Positions 28,334-35,664 of a stretch of DNA of 64,000 bases are shown here, in pieces. The stretch's first letter is position 1. Each line of letters begins with the position of its first letter. The notes below the pieces were generated by a model, which was not told where the DNA came from, made no database searches, and saw only the letters and a list, made by a program, of their open reading frames with translations. Position numbers and translations under genes: made by a program. This DNA comes from Variovorax paradoxus (GTDB taxonomy: Bacteria > Pseudomonadota > Gammaproteobacteria > Burkholderiales > Burkholderiaceae_C), in contig NZ_LR743507.1 in NCBI RefSeq assembly GCF_902712855.1, positions 3,582,001 to 3,646,000 of the forward strand. Reading direction: 5' to 3'.

Positions 28334-28975
28334 TTACTTGTTGGGCTGCGGCGTGATGCGCAGGTAAGGCTTCACGGCCTTGAAGCCCTTGGGGAAGCGC
28401 TCGGCGAGTTCGGCCGGGTCCTGGATGCTGGGCACGATGACCACGTCGTCGCCATCCTTCCAGTTCACGGGCGTGGCCACCTTGTGGCTGTCGGTGAGCT
28501 GCAGCGAGTCGATCACGCGGATGATCTCGTCGAAGTTGCGGCCGGTCGATGCCGGGTAGGTGATGGTGGTGCGGATGACCTTCTTCGGGTCGATGATGTA
28601 CACGCTGCGCACCGTGGCCGTGGTGGAGGCGTTCGGGTGGATCAGGTCGTACAGGTCGGCCACCTTGCGGTCGGCGTCCGCGATGATCGGGAAATTGACC
28701 GTGGTGTTCTGCGTCTCGTTGATGTCGCCGATCCACTCCTTGTGCCTGGTGGCCGGGTCGACGCTCAGCGCGATGGGCTTCACGCCGCGCTTGGCGAACT
28801 CGCCCGACAGCGCCGCGGTCTTGCCGAGCTCGGTGGTGCACACGGGCGTGAAGTCGGCCGGGTGCGAGAAGAACACGACCCACGAATCACCGGCCCACTG
28901 GTAGAAGTCGATCGGGCCTTCGCTGGAATCCTGGGTGAAATTGGGGGCGGTGTCGCCGAGACGCAAAGTAGCCAT
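28334..28975 (-). CDS. 1-Cys peroxiredoxin (Prx6 family)
   Basis: A 213-residue thiol peroxidase. The peroxidatic cysteine is in DFTPVCTTELGK (Cys46), preceded by SHPA. No resolving cysteine is visible in the C-terminal half, and the C-terminal extension (VYIIDPKKVIRTTITYPAST, ending NK) is of the Prx6 type. It reduces hydroperoxides, probably with an external thiol donor. It lies downstream of the LysR gene on the same strand with a 182-base gap of its own regulatory sequence. Confidence 0.93.
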   Translation of the reverse strand: MATLRLGDTAPNFTQDSSEGPIDFYQWAGDSWVVFFSHPADFTPVCTTELGKTAALSGEFAKRGVKPIALSVDPATRHKEWIGDINETQNTTVNFPIIADADRKVADLYDLIHPNASTTATVRSVYIIDPKKVIRTTITYPASTGRNFDEIIRVIDSLQLTDSHKVATPVNWKDGDDVVIVPSIQDPAELAERFPKGFKAVKPYLRITPQPNK

Positions 28976-29037
28976 GGTCGCTCCTGGATGGAATGGGAGT
29001 CCCGGATTGTGCGAACCATCGCTTCAACGACAAACGA

Positions 29038-29057
29038 ATATCTGCTTGTTTGGATAT
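29038..29057. promoter_or_regulatory. Candidate LysR-type operator upstream of the peroxiredoxin
   Basis: ATATC and GATAT form a perfect interrupted palindrome with a ten-base spacer, about 63-82 bases upstream of the peroxiredoxin ATG. The region is AT-rich against a GC-rich background. The neighbouring LysR protein is the obvious candidate ligand, but no conserved consensus supports this. Confidence 0.25.
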
Positions 29058-29157
29058 GACGGTTTTTGCATAACGAACCCGTAACCCTGCGCGGCCTTGC
29101 TATCTTTTGGATAGCACCTCAAGCAGACCAGAACGCGGTCATCCGACTTTCGTGGCC

Positions 29158-30072
29158 TCAGAACATCCGCATGTCGACGTTCTGCAGATGCTCCGTCAGG
29201 AAGTCGATCAGGCGCCGCACCGCCGGCACCAGCGCGCGACGTGCCGGAAACACCATGTGCGCGATGACCGGCGACGGCCCCCAGCCCGGCAGCACGCGCA
29301 CGAGCCGGCCGGCATCGATCTCCGCGCGGCACATGTAGTCGGGCAGCATGGTTGCGCCCACGCCGCCCAACGCGCCGAACTGCAGCGTGGCCAGGTCGTC
29401 GGCCACGTAGCGCGGCATGTGGGGATGGACATGGATCTGCCCGTCCGGCCCTTCGAGCCGCCACTCGGCCCGGCCGTCGCCGTTAACGGACATGGCCGCC
29501 GTCGGCAGCTTCGCAAGGTCGGCCGGCGTCTCGACCGGGCCGGTGCGCGCGAGCAGCTCCGGGCTCGCGATCAGCACGCCCCGGCTGGTGCCGAAGGTCT
29601 TGGCGACCAGCAGCGCGCTGTCCTCGATGGTGGGCCGCACGCGCAGCGCGATGTCGATGCCCTCCTCGATCAGGTCGACCGGACGGTTGATCACCCGCAT
29701 GTCGATGCGAACCGCGGGGTACAGCGCCATGAAGACCGGCATCAGCTGCGCCAGGCCGCTGTGCGAGATGGTCACGGGGCAGCTCAGCCGCACCAGTCCG
29801 CTGGGCTCGGTCTGCACCTGTGCCACCGCCTCCGCCGCGGCCTGGGCGGCGTCGCGCATGGCGGAGGCGTGGCGCAGATAGATCTCGCCGGCCGGCGTGA
29901 GCGACAGCCGGCGCGTGCTGCGCTGCATCAGCTGCACGCCCAGACGCTCCTCGAGGTCGGCCACGCGGCGCGACAGGCGCGACTTGGGAATGCCGAGCGC
30001 CCTGCTGGCGGCGGCGAACCCGCCGCGCTCGGCCACTTCGGCGAAGAAAACCATGTCGTTGAGGTCTTGCAT
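29158..30072 (-). CDS. LysR-family transcriptional regulator
   Basis: A 304-residue regulator. The winged HTH is at residues 1-60 (FFAEVAERGGFAAASRALGIPKSRLSRRVADLEERLG). The effector domain starts near residue 90 and is of the CrgA/AaeR-like type (EPSGLVRLSCPVTISHS). ATG 30072 is preferred over an upstream TTG. It is divergent from the azoreductase gene across 136 bases, the standard layout for a LysR protein and its target. It may also act on the peroxiredoxin downstream. Confidence 0.92.
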   Translation of the reverse strand: MQDLNDMVFFAEVAERGGFAAASRALGIPKSRLSRRVADLEERLGVQLMQRSTRRLSLTPAGEIYLRHASAMRDAAQAAAEAVAQVQTEPSGLVRLSCPVTISHSGLAQLMPVFMALYPAVRIDMRVINRPVDLIEEGIDIALRVRPTIEDSALLVAKTFGTSRGVLIASPELLARTGPVETPADLAKLPTAAMSVNGDGRAEWRLEGPDGQIHVHPHMPRYVADDLATLQFGALGGVGATMLPDYMCRAEIDAGRLVRVLPGWGPSPVIAHMVFPARRALVPAVRRLIDFLTEHLQNVDMRMF

Positions 30073-30108
30073 CGCCGCATTGTCCTGCAAACAGAACGAT
30101 GAGTGCGA

Positions 30109-30148
30109 TATTTGGCTACTTATCGATCACTCGATCCAAAAATAGAAT
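30109..30148 (+). promoter_or_regulatory. Candidate azoR promoter with inverted repeat
   Basis: TATTTGG (30109-30115) and CCAAAAATA (30136-30144) form an imperfect inverted repeat around TTATCGATCACTCGAT. The -10-like TAGAAT at 30143-30148 lies 60 bases before the azoR ATG. A LysR protein bound here could control both divergent genes. No strong -35 is visible, as expected for an activated promoter. Confidence 0.35.
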
Positions 30149-30208
30149 TCTCCCATCCGCCGGCCACCTTCGAGTGCCGACAGCCAACACAGAAAGTGAT
30201 TGATTGAC

Positions 30209-30856
30209 ATGAAGCTGCTCCATATCGACTCCAGCATCCTCGGCACCAACTCGACCTCGCGCCTGCTTTCCGGCGAAGTCGTGGCCGCCTGGCGCGCCGC
30301 CCATCCCGACACCGACGTCGACTACCTCGACCTCGCTGCCAACGCGCCTTCGCACTTCAGCGCCGATGCCCTGGGCATCAAGACCGGCGTGCAAGCGCAA
30401 CCCACCGAAGCCCAGCGCCGCGAGAACGACCTGTCGGAGAAGCTGGTGAGCCAGTTCCTGGCTTCCGACGTGATCGTGATCGGCACGCCGTTCTACAACT
30501 TCTCCATTCCCACGCAACTGAAGGCCTGGATCGACCGCCTCGCGCAGATCGGCCGCACCTTCAAGTACACCGACAAGGGCCCGGTCGGCTTGGCAGGCGG
30601 CAAGACCGTGATCGTGGCCTCGACCCGCGGCGGCGTGTATTCGACCAGCGAAGGCGGCCAGGCCATGGAACACCAGGAAAGCTACCTGAAGGTGATCTTC
30701 GGCTTCTTCGGCATCACCGACGTGCGCTTCGTGCGTGCCGAAGGCGTGGCGATGGGCGACGAAGCCAAGGCCAAGGCCCTGGCTGCTGCCCGCGCCGACA
30801 TCCTGGTGGCAACGGCCGAAGCCGCAAATCAGGGCAAGGCCACGCTGGCCGCCTGA
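30209..30856 (+). CDS. azoR: FMN-dependent NADH-azoreductase
   Basis: A 215-residue flavodoxin-like quinone and azo reductase. MKLLHIDSSILGTNSTSRLL at the start binds the FMN phosphate. VIGTPFYNFSIPTQLKAWIDR and ASTRGGVYS are further FMN-contact loops. The family performs two-electron reduction of quinones and azo dyes and protects against electrophile stress. ATG 30209 starts exactly at the motif; an in-frame ATG nine bases earlier is possible. It has its own terminator and is divergent from lysR. Confidence 0.92.
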   Translation: MKLLHIDSSILGTNSTSRLLSGEVVAAWRAAHPDTDVDYLDLAANAPSHFSADALGIKTGVQAQPTEAQRRENDLSEKLVSQFLASDVIVIGTPFYNFSIPTQLKAWIDRLAQIGRTFKYTDKGPVGLAGGKTVIVASTRGGVYSTSEGGQAMEHQESYLKVIFGFFGITDVRFVRAEGVAMGDEAKAKALAAARADILVATAEAANQGKATLAA

Positions 30857-30881
30857 CGGCACGGCGCACGGCGCCATGAAG

Positions 30882-30913
30882 AAAGCCGCCCTCATGGGCG
30901 GCTTTTTGTTTTG
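30882..30913 (+). terminator. Rho-independent terminator after azoR
   Basis: AAAGCCGCCC and GGGCGGCTTT pair perfectly around TCAT and are followed by TTGTTTTG. It sits 25 bases past the azoR stop and just before the convergent FMN reductase gene. Flanking A and T runs suggest bidirectional use. Confidence 0.85.
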
Positions 30914-30934
30914 TTGCCTGGAAGCCGGGCGGGC

Positions 30935-31492
30935 TCAGGCAGCGGCGTGGCTCTTGATCCAGGCCACGTACTTGTCCATCCAGCCCTGCAGGAACTTCTT
31001 CGAGCCTTCGTTGCCGATATGGCCCTTGTCGTCGAACAGGTCGTCCTTGGCCTGCAGGAAGACTTCGGGCGCGCCCATAGTGGGCACGTCGAGGTAGGCC
31101 AGGATGTTGCGCAGGTGCTGCTGCGCCAGCGCGGTGCCGATGGCACCCACCGAGATGCCGACCACGCCGGCCGGCTTGCCGGCCCAGGCGCTCTGGCCGT
31201 ACGGGCGCGAAGCCTGGTCGATGGCGTTCTTCAGCACGCCGGGGATCGAGCGGTTGTATTCGGGCGTGACGAACAGCAGGCCGTCGGCCGCCGCGATCTC
31301 CGTCTTCAGGCGCTTCACCGGTGCAGACTGGTTGCCGTCGTCGTCCTGGTTGTACAGCGGCAGGTCGTCGATGCGCAGGGTTTCGAACGTGAAGTCCGAT
31401 GGCGCGAGGTGCGCCAGCGCGAGGGCCAGCTTGTGGTTGTACGAGTCCTTGCGCAGGCTGCCGACGATGACGGCGATCCGGGTCTGGGCCAT
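30935..31492 (-). CDS. NADPH-dependent FMN reductase (ChrR/YieF-like)
   Basis: A 185-residue flavodoxin-like reductase. IAVIVGSLRKDSYNHKLALAL is the phosphate loop, and LLFVTPEYNRSIPGVLKNAIDQASR carries the family PEYN motif. Such enzymes reduce quinones, chromate or free flavins. It is convergent with azoR and divergent from the sulfonate binding-protein gene at 31682 with a 189-base gap. ATG 31492 is chosen because upstream residues do not match the family. Confidence 0.9.
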   Translation of the reverse strand: MAQTRIAVIVGSLRKDSYNHKLALALAHLAPSDFTFETLRIDDLPLYNQDDDGNQSAPVKRLKTEIAAADGLLFVTPEYNRSIPGVLKNAIDQASRPYGQSAWAGKPAGVVGISVGAIGTALAQQHLRNILAYLDVPTMGAPEVFLQAKDDLFDDKGHIGNEGSKKFLQGWMDKYVAWIKSHAAA

Positions 31493-31681
31493 GTGTGAAG
31501 CTCCTTGATTGAGAGGGTCGGGATGACGAAGGCGATTATGCGAAGCGCCCAAGACCTTTTCTTGAAAAGTTCATGGGTCGTTTTGTACTTTCGTGCACCG
31601 GTTTGCGCATGAACACATGACGAAAGCTTCGTGGCGCGGCACCGCGTCGGCCCCTAGAGTCGCGGATTTTTCGCCGACGCC

Positions 31682-32671
31682 ATGCATCACCTTTCCCCGG
31701 TCTCCCGCCGCACCCTCCTCCAGGCCGGCGCAGCCGCCGCAGTTGCCGCGGAAACCTCGACCTCCTTTGCGCAGCCTGCGCAGCCCGCGCAGGTGCGAAC
31801 CCGCACGCTGCGCATCGGCTACCAGAAGTTCAACACGCTCAACATCCTCAAGGGCACCGGACAGCTCGAGAAGGCGCTCGCACCGGCCGGCGTGAAGGTC
31901 GAATGGGCCGAGTTCCTCGGCGGCAGCCAGCTCTCGGAGGCGCTGGCCGCCGGTGCCATCGATTTCGGCCATGCTTCCGACGGCATCGGCGTGTTCCAGC
32001 AGGCCAGCGGCAAGGGCCTGGCCTACCTCGCCGCCGAGAGCCCCTATCCCGGCGGCGTCGGCTTCCTGGTGCCGCGCGACTCGCCGATCCGCAGCGTGCG
32101 CGACCTGAAGGGCAGGAAGGTGGTCACCGGCCGCGGCTACAACACGCAGTACGTGCTGATCCGCGCGCTCGAGGCCGCGGGCCTGCGTTATGAAGACATC
32201 GAGCCGGTCTACATCGTCACAGCCTCCGACACGATCGCGGCCTACCAGTCGGGCAGCGTCGCGGCCATCGGCCTGTGGGACCCGTTCCTGGCCGCTGCGC
32301 AACTGGCCACCGACTCGCGCGTGCTGTTCGACGGCACCGGCCTGAGCGGCAACCGCACCTATCACTTCGCGCAACCCGGCTTCGCCCGCGCCAACACCGG
32401 GCTGCTGCGCACCGTGTTCGCCGAACTGCGCAAGGCCAACGAATGGGCGCAGGCCCACCCCGCCGAGGTGGTCGCGACGCTGGCGCCGCAGCTCAAGGTC
32501 GAGCCCCGGGTGCTGGCGCTGGCCACCGAACGGCGGCAATATGGCGTGGTTGGGCTTACGCCCGCCATCGCGCAGGAACAGCAGGGGCTGGCCGATGTGT
32601 TCGCGCAGCTCAAGCTCATTCCGAAACCCATCGAGGTGAAGGACGCCTTCCTGGACCTGAACCTCGTCTGA
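31682..32671 (+). CDS. Aliphatic-sulfonate-type ABC substrate-binding protein (orphan SsuA-like)
   Basis: A 329-residue exported protein. SRRTLLQAG gives a twin-arginine-like signal ending near SFAQP. The mature part is SsuA/NMT1-like: LRIGYQKFNTLNILKGTGQLEKAL, VEWAEFLGGSQLSEALAAGAIDFG and AIGLWDPFLAAAQ. It is one of three SsuA-like proteins in the window but has no adjacent permease or ATPase. It leads an operon with an amine oxidase, a reductase and a racemase-like protein. It may lend specificity to the SsuBC pair 11 kb away or to a transporter elsewhere. A short leader is suggested by TAGAGT about 22 bases before the ATG. Confidence 0.88.
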   Translation: MHHLSPVSRRTLLQAGAAAAVAAETSTSFAQPAQPAQVRTRTLRIGYQKFNTLNILKGTGQLEKALAPAGVKVEWAEFLGGSQLSEALAAGAIDFGHASDGIGVFQQASGKGLAYLAAESPYPGGVGFLVPRDSPIRSVRDLKGRKVVTGRGYNTQYVLIRALEAAGLRYEDIEPVYIVTASDTIAAYQSGSVAAIGLWDPFLAAAQLATDSRVLFDGTGLSGNRTYHFAQPGFARANTGLLRTVFAELRKANEWAQAHPAEVVATLAPQLKVEPRVLALATERRQYGVVGLTPAIAQEQQGLADVFAQLKLIPKPIEVKDAFLDLNLV

Positions 32672-32686
32672 CGCTTCTTTCTTCAC

Positions 32687-33901
32687 GTGACCTTGTCCAC
32701 CCATCACGACGCCATCGTCGTCGGCCTGGGCGCCCTCGGCGCCGCCACGCTCAACCAACTCGCGCAGCGCGGTGCGCGCGTGCTCGGCATCGACCAGTTC
32801 GATCCGCCGCACGACCTGGGCTCCTCGCACGGCGACTCGCGGATCACGCGGCTGGCGGTCGGCGAAGGCGACGAATACGTGCCCTTCGTGCAGCGCTCGC
32901 ATGCCATCTGGCGCGAGCTCGAAGCGCGCACCGGCATGCCGCTCATGACCACCACCGGCGGCCTGGTGCTGGCACCGCGCGACCGCGTGGCCGAGCACCA
33001 CGGCAAGTCCGATTTCGTACGCCGCACCATCGCCTGCGCCGAGCGCTTCGGCATCGCGCACGAGGTGCTCGACGCGGCCGGCATCCGCGCGCGATTCCCG
33101 CAGTTCCATCTGCAGGGCGACGAGATCGGCTACCTCGAGCACGAGGCCGGCTTCGTGCGGCCCGAGGGCGCCATCGGCGCGCAACTGGCAGTGGCCCGAT
33201 CGCTCGGTGCACAGACGCGCAGCGGCGAACGCGTGCTGGCCGTGGAGCCCGTGGGCAACGGCGACACCGTCCGCGTGCGCACCGACAAGGCCAGCTTCAC
33301 CGCCGATCGCGTCGTCGTGTCGGCCGGCGCATGGCTGCCAGGATTCCTGGGCGAGCATGCGCGTGCCGACTGGCAAGCCCACTTCTCCGTGCACCGCCAG
33401 GTCATGCACTGGTTCGACACCGGCAGCGCCGCTGCCGATTTCGCGCCGGGCCGCTTTCCGATCTTCATCTGGATGTTCGGCGACGGCCAGGAGGACTACA
33501 TGTACGGCTTCCCGTCGTCAGACCCCGCCCAGCCGGCCCTCAAGGTGGCGACCGAGCAGTACGTGGACGCCACCACGCCCGACACCATCGAGCGCACCGT
33601 GGACCCCGCAGAGACCGCCGCCATGTATCGCGAGCGCGTGGCGGGCCGCTTTCCGCAGATCGGCGGGCGCGCCCTCAAGGCCCGCGCCTGCATGTACACC
33701 GTGACGCCCGACCGCCGCTTCGTGATCGACGAACTCGACGGCCTGCCCGGCGTGCTGGTCGTCTCGGCCTGCTCGGGTCACGGCTTCAAGCATTCGGCCG
33801 GGCTGGGCGACGCCATCGCCGATCGTGTGCTGGGTCGAAGCAGCACGCTCGACCTCTCGCCCTTTGCCCGCCGGCGCCTGCTGGAGAAAACGCCCGGCTG
33901 A
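32687..33901 (+). CDS. FAD-dependent N-methyl amino acid oxidase, SolA/monomeric sarcosine oxidase family
   Basis: A 404-residue flavoenzyme starting at GTG 32687. The dinucleotide fold is AIVVGLGALGAATLNQLAQRG, followed by the SolA-type SSHGDSRITRLAVGEG. The covalent FAD site is recognisable as SACSGHGFKHSAGLGD near the C-terminus, matching the Cys of monomeric sarcosine oxidase. Members demethylate sarcosine, N-methyltryptophan or related secondary amines, giving formaldehyde and H2O2. It begins 15 bases after the binding-protein gene. Substrate cannot be read from sequence. Confidence 0.88.
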   Translation: MTLSTHHDAIVVGLGALGAATLNQLAQRGARVLGIDQFDPPHDLGSSHGDSRITRLAVGEGDEYVPFVQRSHAIWRELEARTGMPLMTTTGGLVLAPRDRVAEHHGKSDFVRRTIACAERFGIAHEVLDAAGIRARFPQFHLQGDEIGYLEHEAGFVRPEGAIGAQLAVARSLGAQTRSGERVLAVEPVGNGDTVRVRTDKASFTADRVVVSAGAWLPGFLGEHARADWQAHFSVHRQVMHWFDTGSAAADFAPGRFPIFIWMFGDGQEDYMYGFPSSDPAQPALKVATEQYVDATTPDTIERTVDPAETAAMYRERVAGRFPQIGGRALKARACMYTVTPDRRFVIDELDGLPGVLVVSACSGHGFKHSAGLGDAIADRVLGRSSTLDLSPFARRRLLEKTPG

Positions 33902-33967
33902 AGCAGCCTCGCGCGATCGGGAGCATCATCGCGCTCGATCTTTTTCCAGCTCAGGAGCGCGACGGCA

Positions 33968-34909
33968 ATGAAAGCGATGAGATTTCTGGTGGTGGGTGCC
34001 GGTGCACTCGGTGGTTATTTCGGCGGGCGGCTCCTGGAGGCGGGCCGAGACGTGACCTTCCTGCTGCGCCCGCGCCGCGCAGCGCAGCTCGCGAAGACCG
34101 GGCTGGTGGTGCAGAGCCCGTTCGGCAACCTGCAGCTGCCCGCGCCCCGGCATGTGCTGGCAGACGGCATCGACGGCCCGTACGACGTGGTGGTGGTCGG
34201 CAGCAAGGCCTACGACCTCGAATCCACCATGGATTCGTTCGCACCGGCCGTCGGTCCCGACACCGTGATCCTTCCGCTGCTCAACGGCATGGCCCACATC
34301 GACCGCCTGGCCGCGCGCTTCGGCGCCGAGCGCGTGCTGGGCGGCCTGTGCATGATCTCCGCCACGCTCGACGACGAGGGCCGCGTGCTGCACCTCAACG
34401 ACATGCACGGCCTGAGCTACGGCGAACGCGCCGGTGGCCGGTCGGCGCGCGTCGATGCCATCGCCCAGCAGTTCGCGGGTGCGAAGTTCGACGCCACCGC
34501 CAGCGAGAACATCACGCAGGACATGTGGGAAAAGTGGGTCTTCATCGCCTCGGCGGCCGGCCTCACGAGCCTGATGCGCGCTTCCATCGGCGACATCGTG
34601 GCCGCGGGCGGGCAGGACGTGGCGCTGTCGATCTTCGACGAGTGCTGCGCCATCGCCGCGCACAACGGCTTCGCGCCGCGCCCGGCCGCCGTGCAGCGCG
34701 GCCGCGCCGTGGTGACCACCGCCGGCTCGCCGATGACCGCGTCGATGTACAAGGACATCGTGCGCGGCGCCGCGGTCGAGGCCGATCACATCGTGGGCGA
34801 CCTGCTGGACCGTGCCGCGCCTGCAAGCACTCCGGTGCCGAGCGTGCTGCGCACGGCCTACGTGCACCTGAAGGCCTACGAAGCCCAGCGCGCGCGCACG
34901 ACCGCATGA
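33968..34909 (+). CDS. 2-dehydropantoate 2-reductase family protein (PanE/ApbA)
   Basis: A 313-residue NADP-dependent reductase. The GxGxxG loop (VVGAGALGGYFGGRLLEAG) is at the N-terminus. The catalytic Lys region is VGSKAYDLESTM, and the C-terminal domain has MWEKWVFIASAAGLTSLMR. Residues TASMYKDIVRGAAVEADHIVGDLL match the ApbA_C consensus. Many such paralogues reduce other 2-keto acids rather than ketopantoate. Operon context with an amine oxidase suggests catabolism rather than pantothenate synthesis. Its stop overlaps the next gene by ATGA. Confidence 0.86.
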   Translation: MKAMRFLVVGAGALGGYFGGRLLEAGRDVTFLLRPRRAAQLAKTGLVVQSPFGNLQLPAPRHVLADGIDGPYDVVVVGSKAYDLESTMDSFAPAVGPDTVILPLLNGMAHIDRLAARFGAERVLGGLCMISATLDDEGRVLHLNDMHGLSYGERAGGRSARVDAIAQQFAGAKFDATASENITQDMWEKWVFIASAAGLTSLMRASIGDIVAAGGQDVALSIFDECCAIAAHNGFAPRPAAVQRGRAVVTTAGSPMTASMYKDIVRGAAVEADHIVGDLLDRAAPASTPVPSVLRTAYVHLKAYEAQRARTTA

Positions 34910-35640
34910 GCGCCAAGCGCGACGCGCTTGCCTTCGTCCACACGGCCCAGGCCCATGTGCCGACGTTCGACCGGCTGGTGCGCGAGATCGCGCCCGGCCT
35001 GCGCGTGCGGCACATGGTGCGCGAAGACCTGCTCGCCGATGCCCGCGTGGTGGGCGTCGACGACGAGGCGCTGGTTTCCCGCGTGCACCATGCCATGCGC
35101 GAAGCCGGTGCCGGCGGCGCAAGCGTCGTGGTGTGCACCTGTTCGACCATCGGCGGCGTGGCCGAATCCACCCCCGCCGGGGACGCCTTCAAGGCCTTGC
35201 GCATCGACCGCGCCATGGCCGACCGTGCCGTGCGCGCCGGTCCGCGCGTGCTGATCGTGGCCGCCGTCGAAAGCACGCTCGCGCCCACAACGGCGCTGGT
35301 TCGTTCGGCGGCAAAAGACGCGGGTGTGGACGTGCGGATCAGCGAACTGCTTGTCGGCGAGGCGTGGCCCCATTTCGAATCGGGCGACCTGGCTCGCTAT
35401 GTGGCCACGCTGGCACAGGCGATCCGGGCGAACACCGCCGCGGCCGACGTGGTCGTGCTGGCGCAGGCCTCGATGACGCCTGTAGAAGCGGCGCTGGCAG
35501 ACCTCGGCATCGAGGTGCTCAGCAGTCCTGCTCCGGGCGTTCGACTGGCGGTCCAGGCAGCCAGCCAGGCCGGAACGAAGCCTGATATCTATTCACCGAT
35601 CCATTCATTTCCTGATTTTTACCAATGCAGAATAGAATAA
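34906..35640 (+). CDS. Asp/Glu/hydantoin racemase-superfamily protein with altered C-terminus
   Basis: A 244-residue protein coupled to the reductase gene by ATGA. The first catalytic-cysteine motif is present as VVVCTCSTIGGVAE near residue 76. Where related racemases carry a second Cys, this protein has VVLAQASMTPVEAAL with Ala or Gln. It may therefore be a one-cysteine lyase or decarboxylase-like member, or a subfamily with different chemistry. The last 20 or so residues (from TKPDIYSPIHSF) are encoded by AT-rich DNA unlike the rest of the gene, so the native C-terminus may have been replaced. Function unknown. Confidence 0.72.
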   Translation: MSAKRDALAFVHTAQAHVPTFDRLVREIAPGLRVRHMVREDLLADARVVGVDDEALVSRVHHAMREAGAGGASVVVCTCSTIGGVAESTPAGDAFKALRIDRAMADRAVRAGPRVLIVAAVESTLAPTTALVRSAAKDAGVDVRISELLVGEAWPHFESGDLARYVATLAQAIRANTAAADVVVLAQASMTPVEAALADLGIEVLSSPAPGVRLAVQAASQAGTKPDIYSPIHSFPDFYQCRIE

Positions 35641-35654
35641 TTTATCTATTCACC
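35586..35654. promoter_or_regulatory. AT-rich junction with a 12-base direct repeat before the HipA-like gene
   Basis: TATCTATTCACC occurs at 35586-35597 and again at 35643-35654, 57 bases apart from start to start. The stretch between is strongly AT-rich against a GC-rich background. The second copy ends ten bases before the HipA-like ATG at 35665. The pair could be operator half-sites for the HTH domain of that protein, or target-site scars of a past insertion. Confidence 0.5.
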
Positions 35655-35664
35655 TTGGTATTCA

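Noticed and set aside
33968..34909. Biosynthetic ketopantoate reductase panE
   Set aside because: Family fits, but the operon partners are catabolic, so the gene symbol is withheld.
32275..35640. Plus-strand open frame of over 1100 codons
   Set aside because: Most of it is an out-of-frame reading of the oxidase and reductase genes; only the part from 34906 is a real gene.
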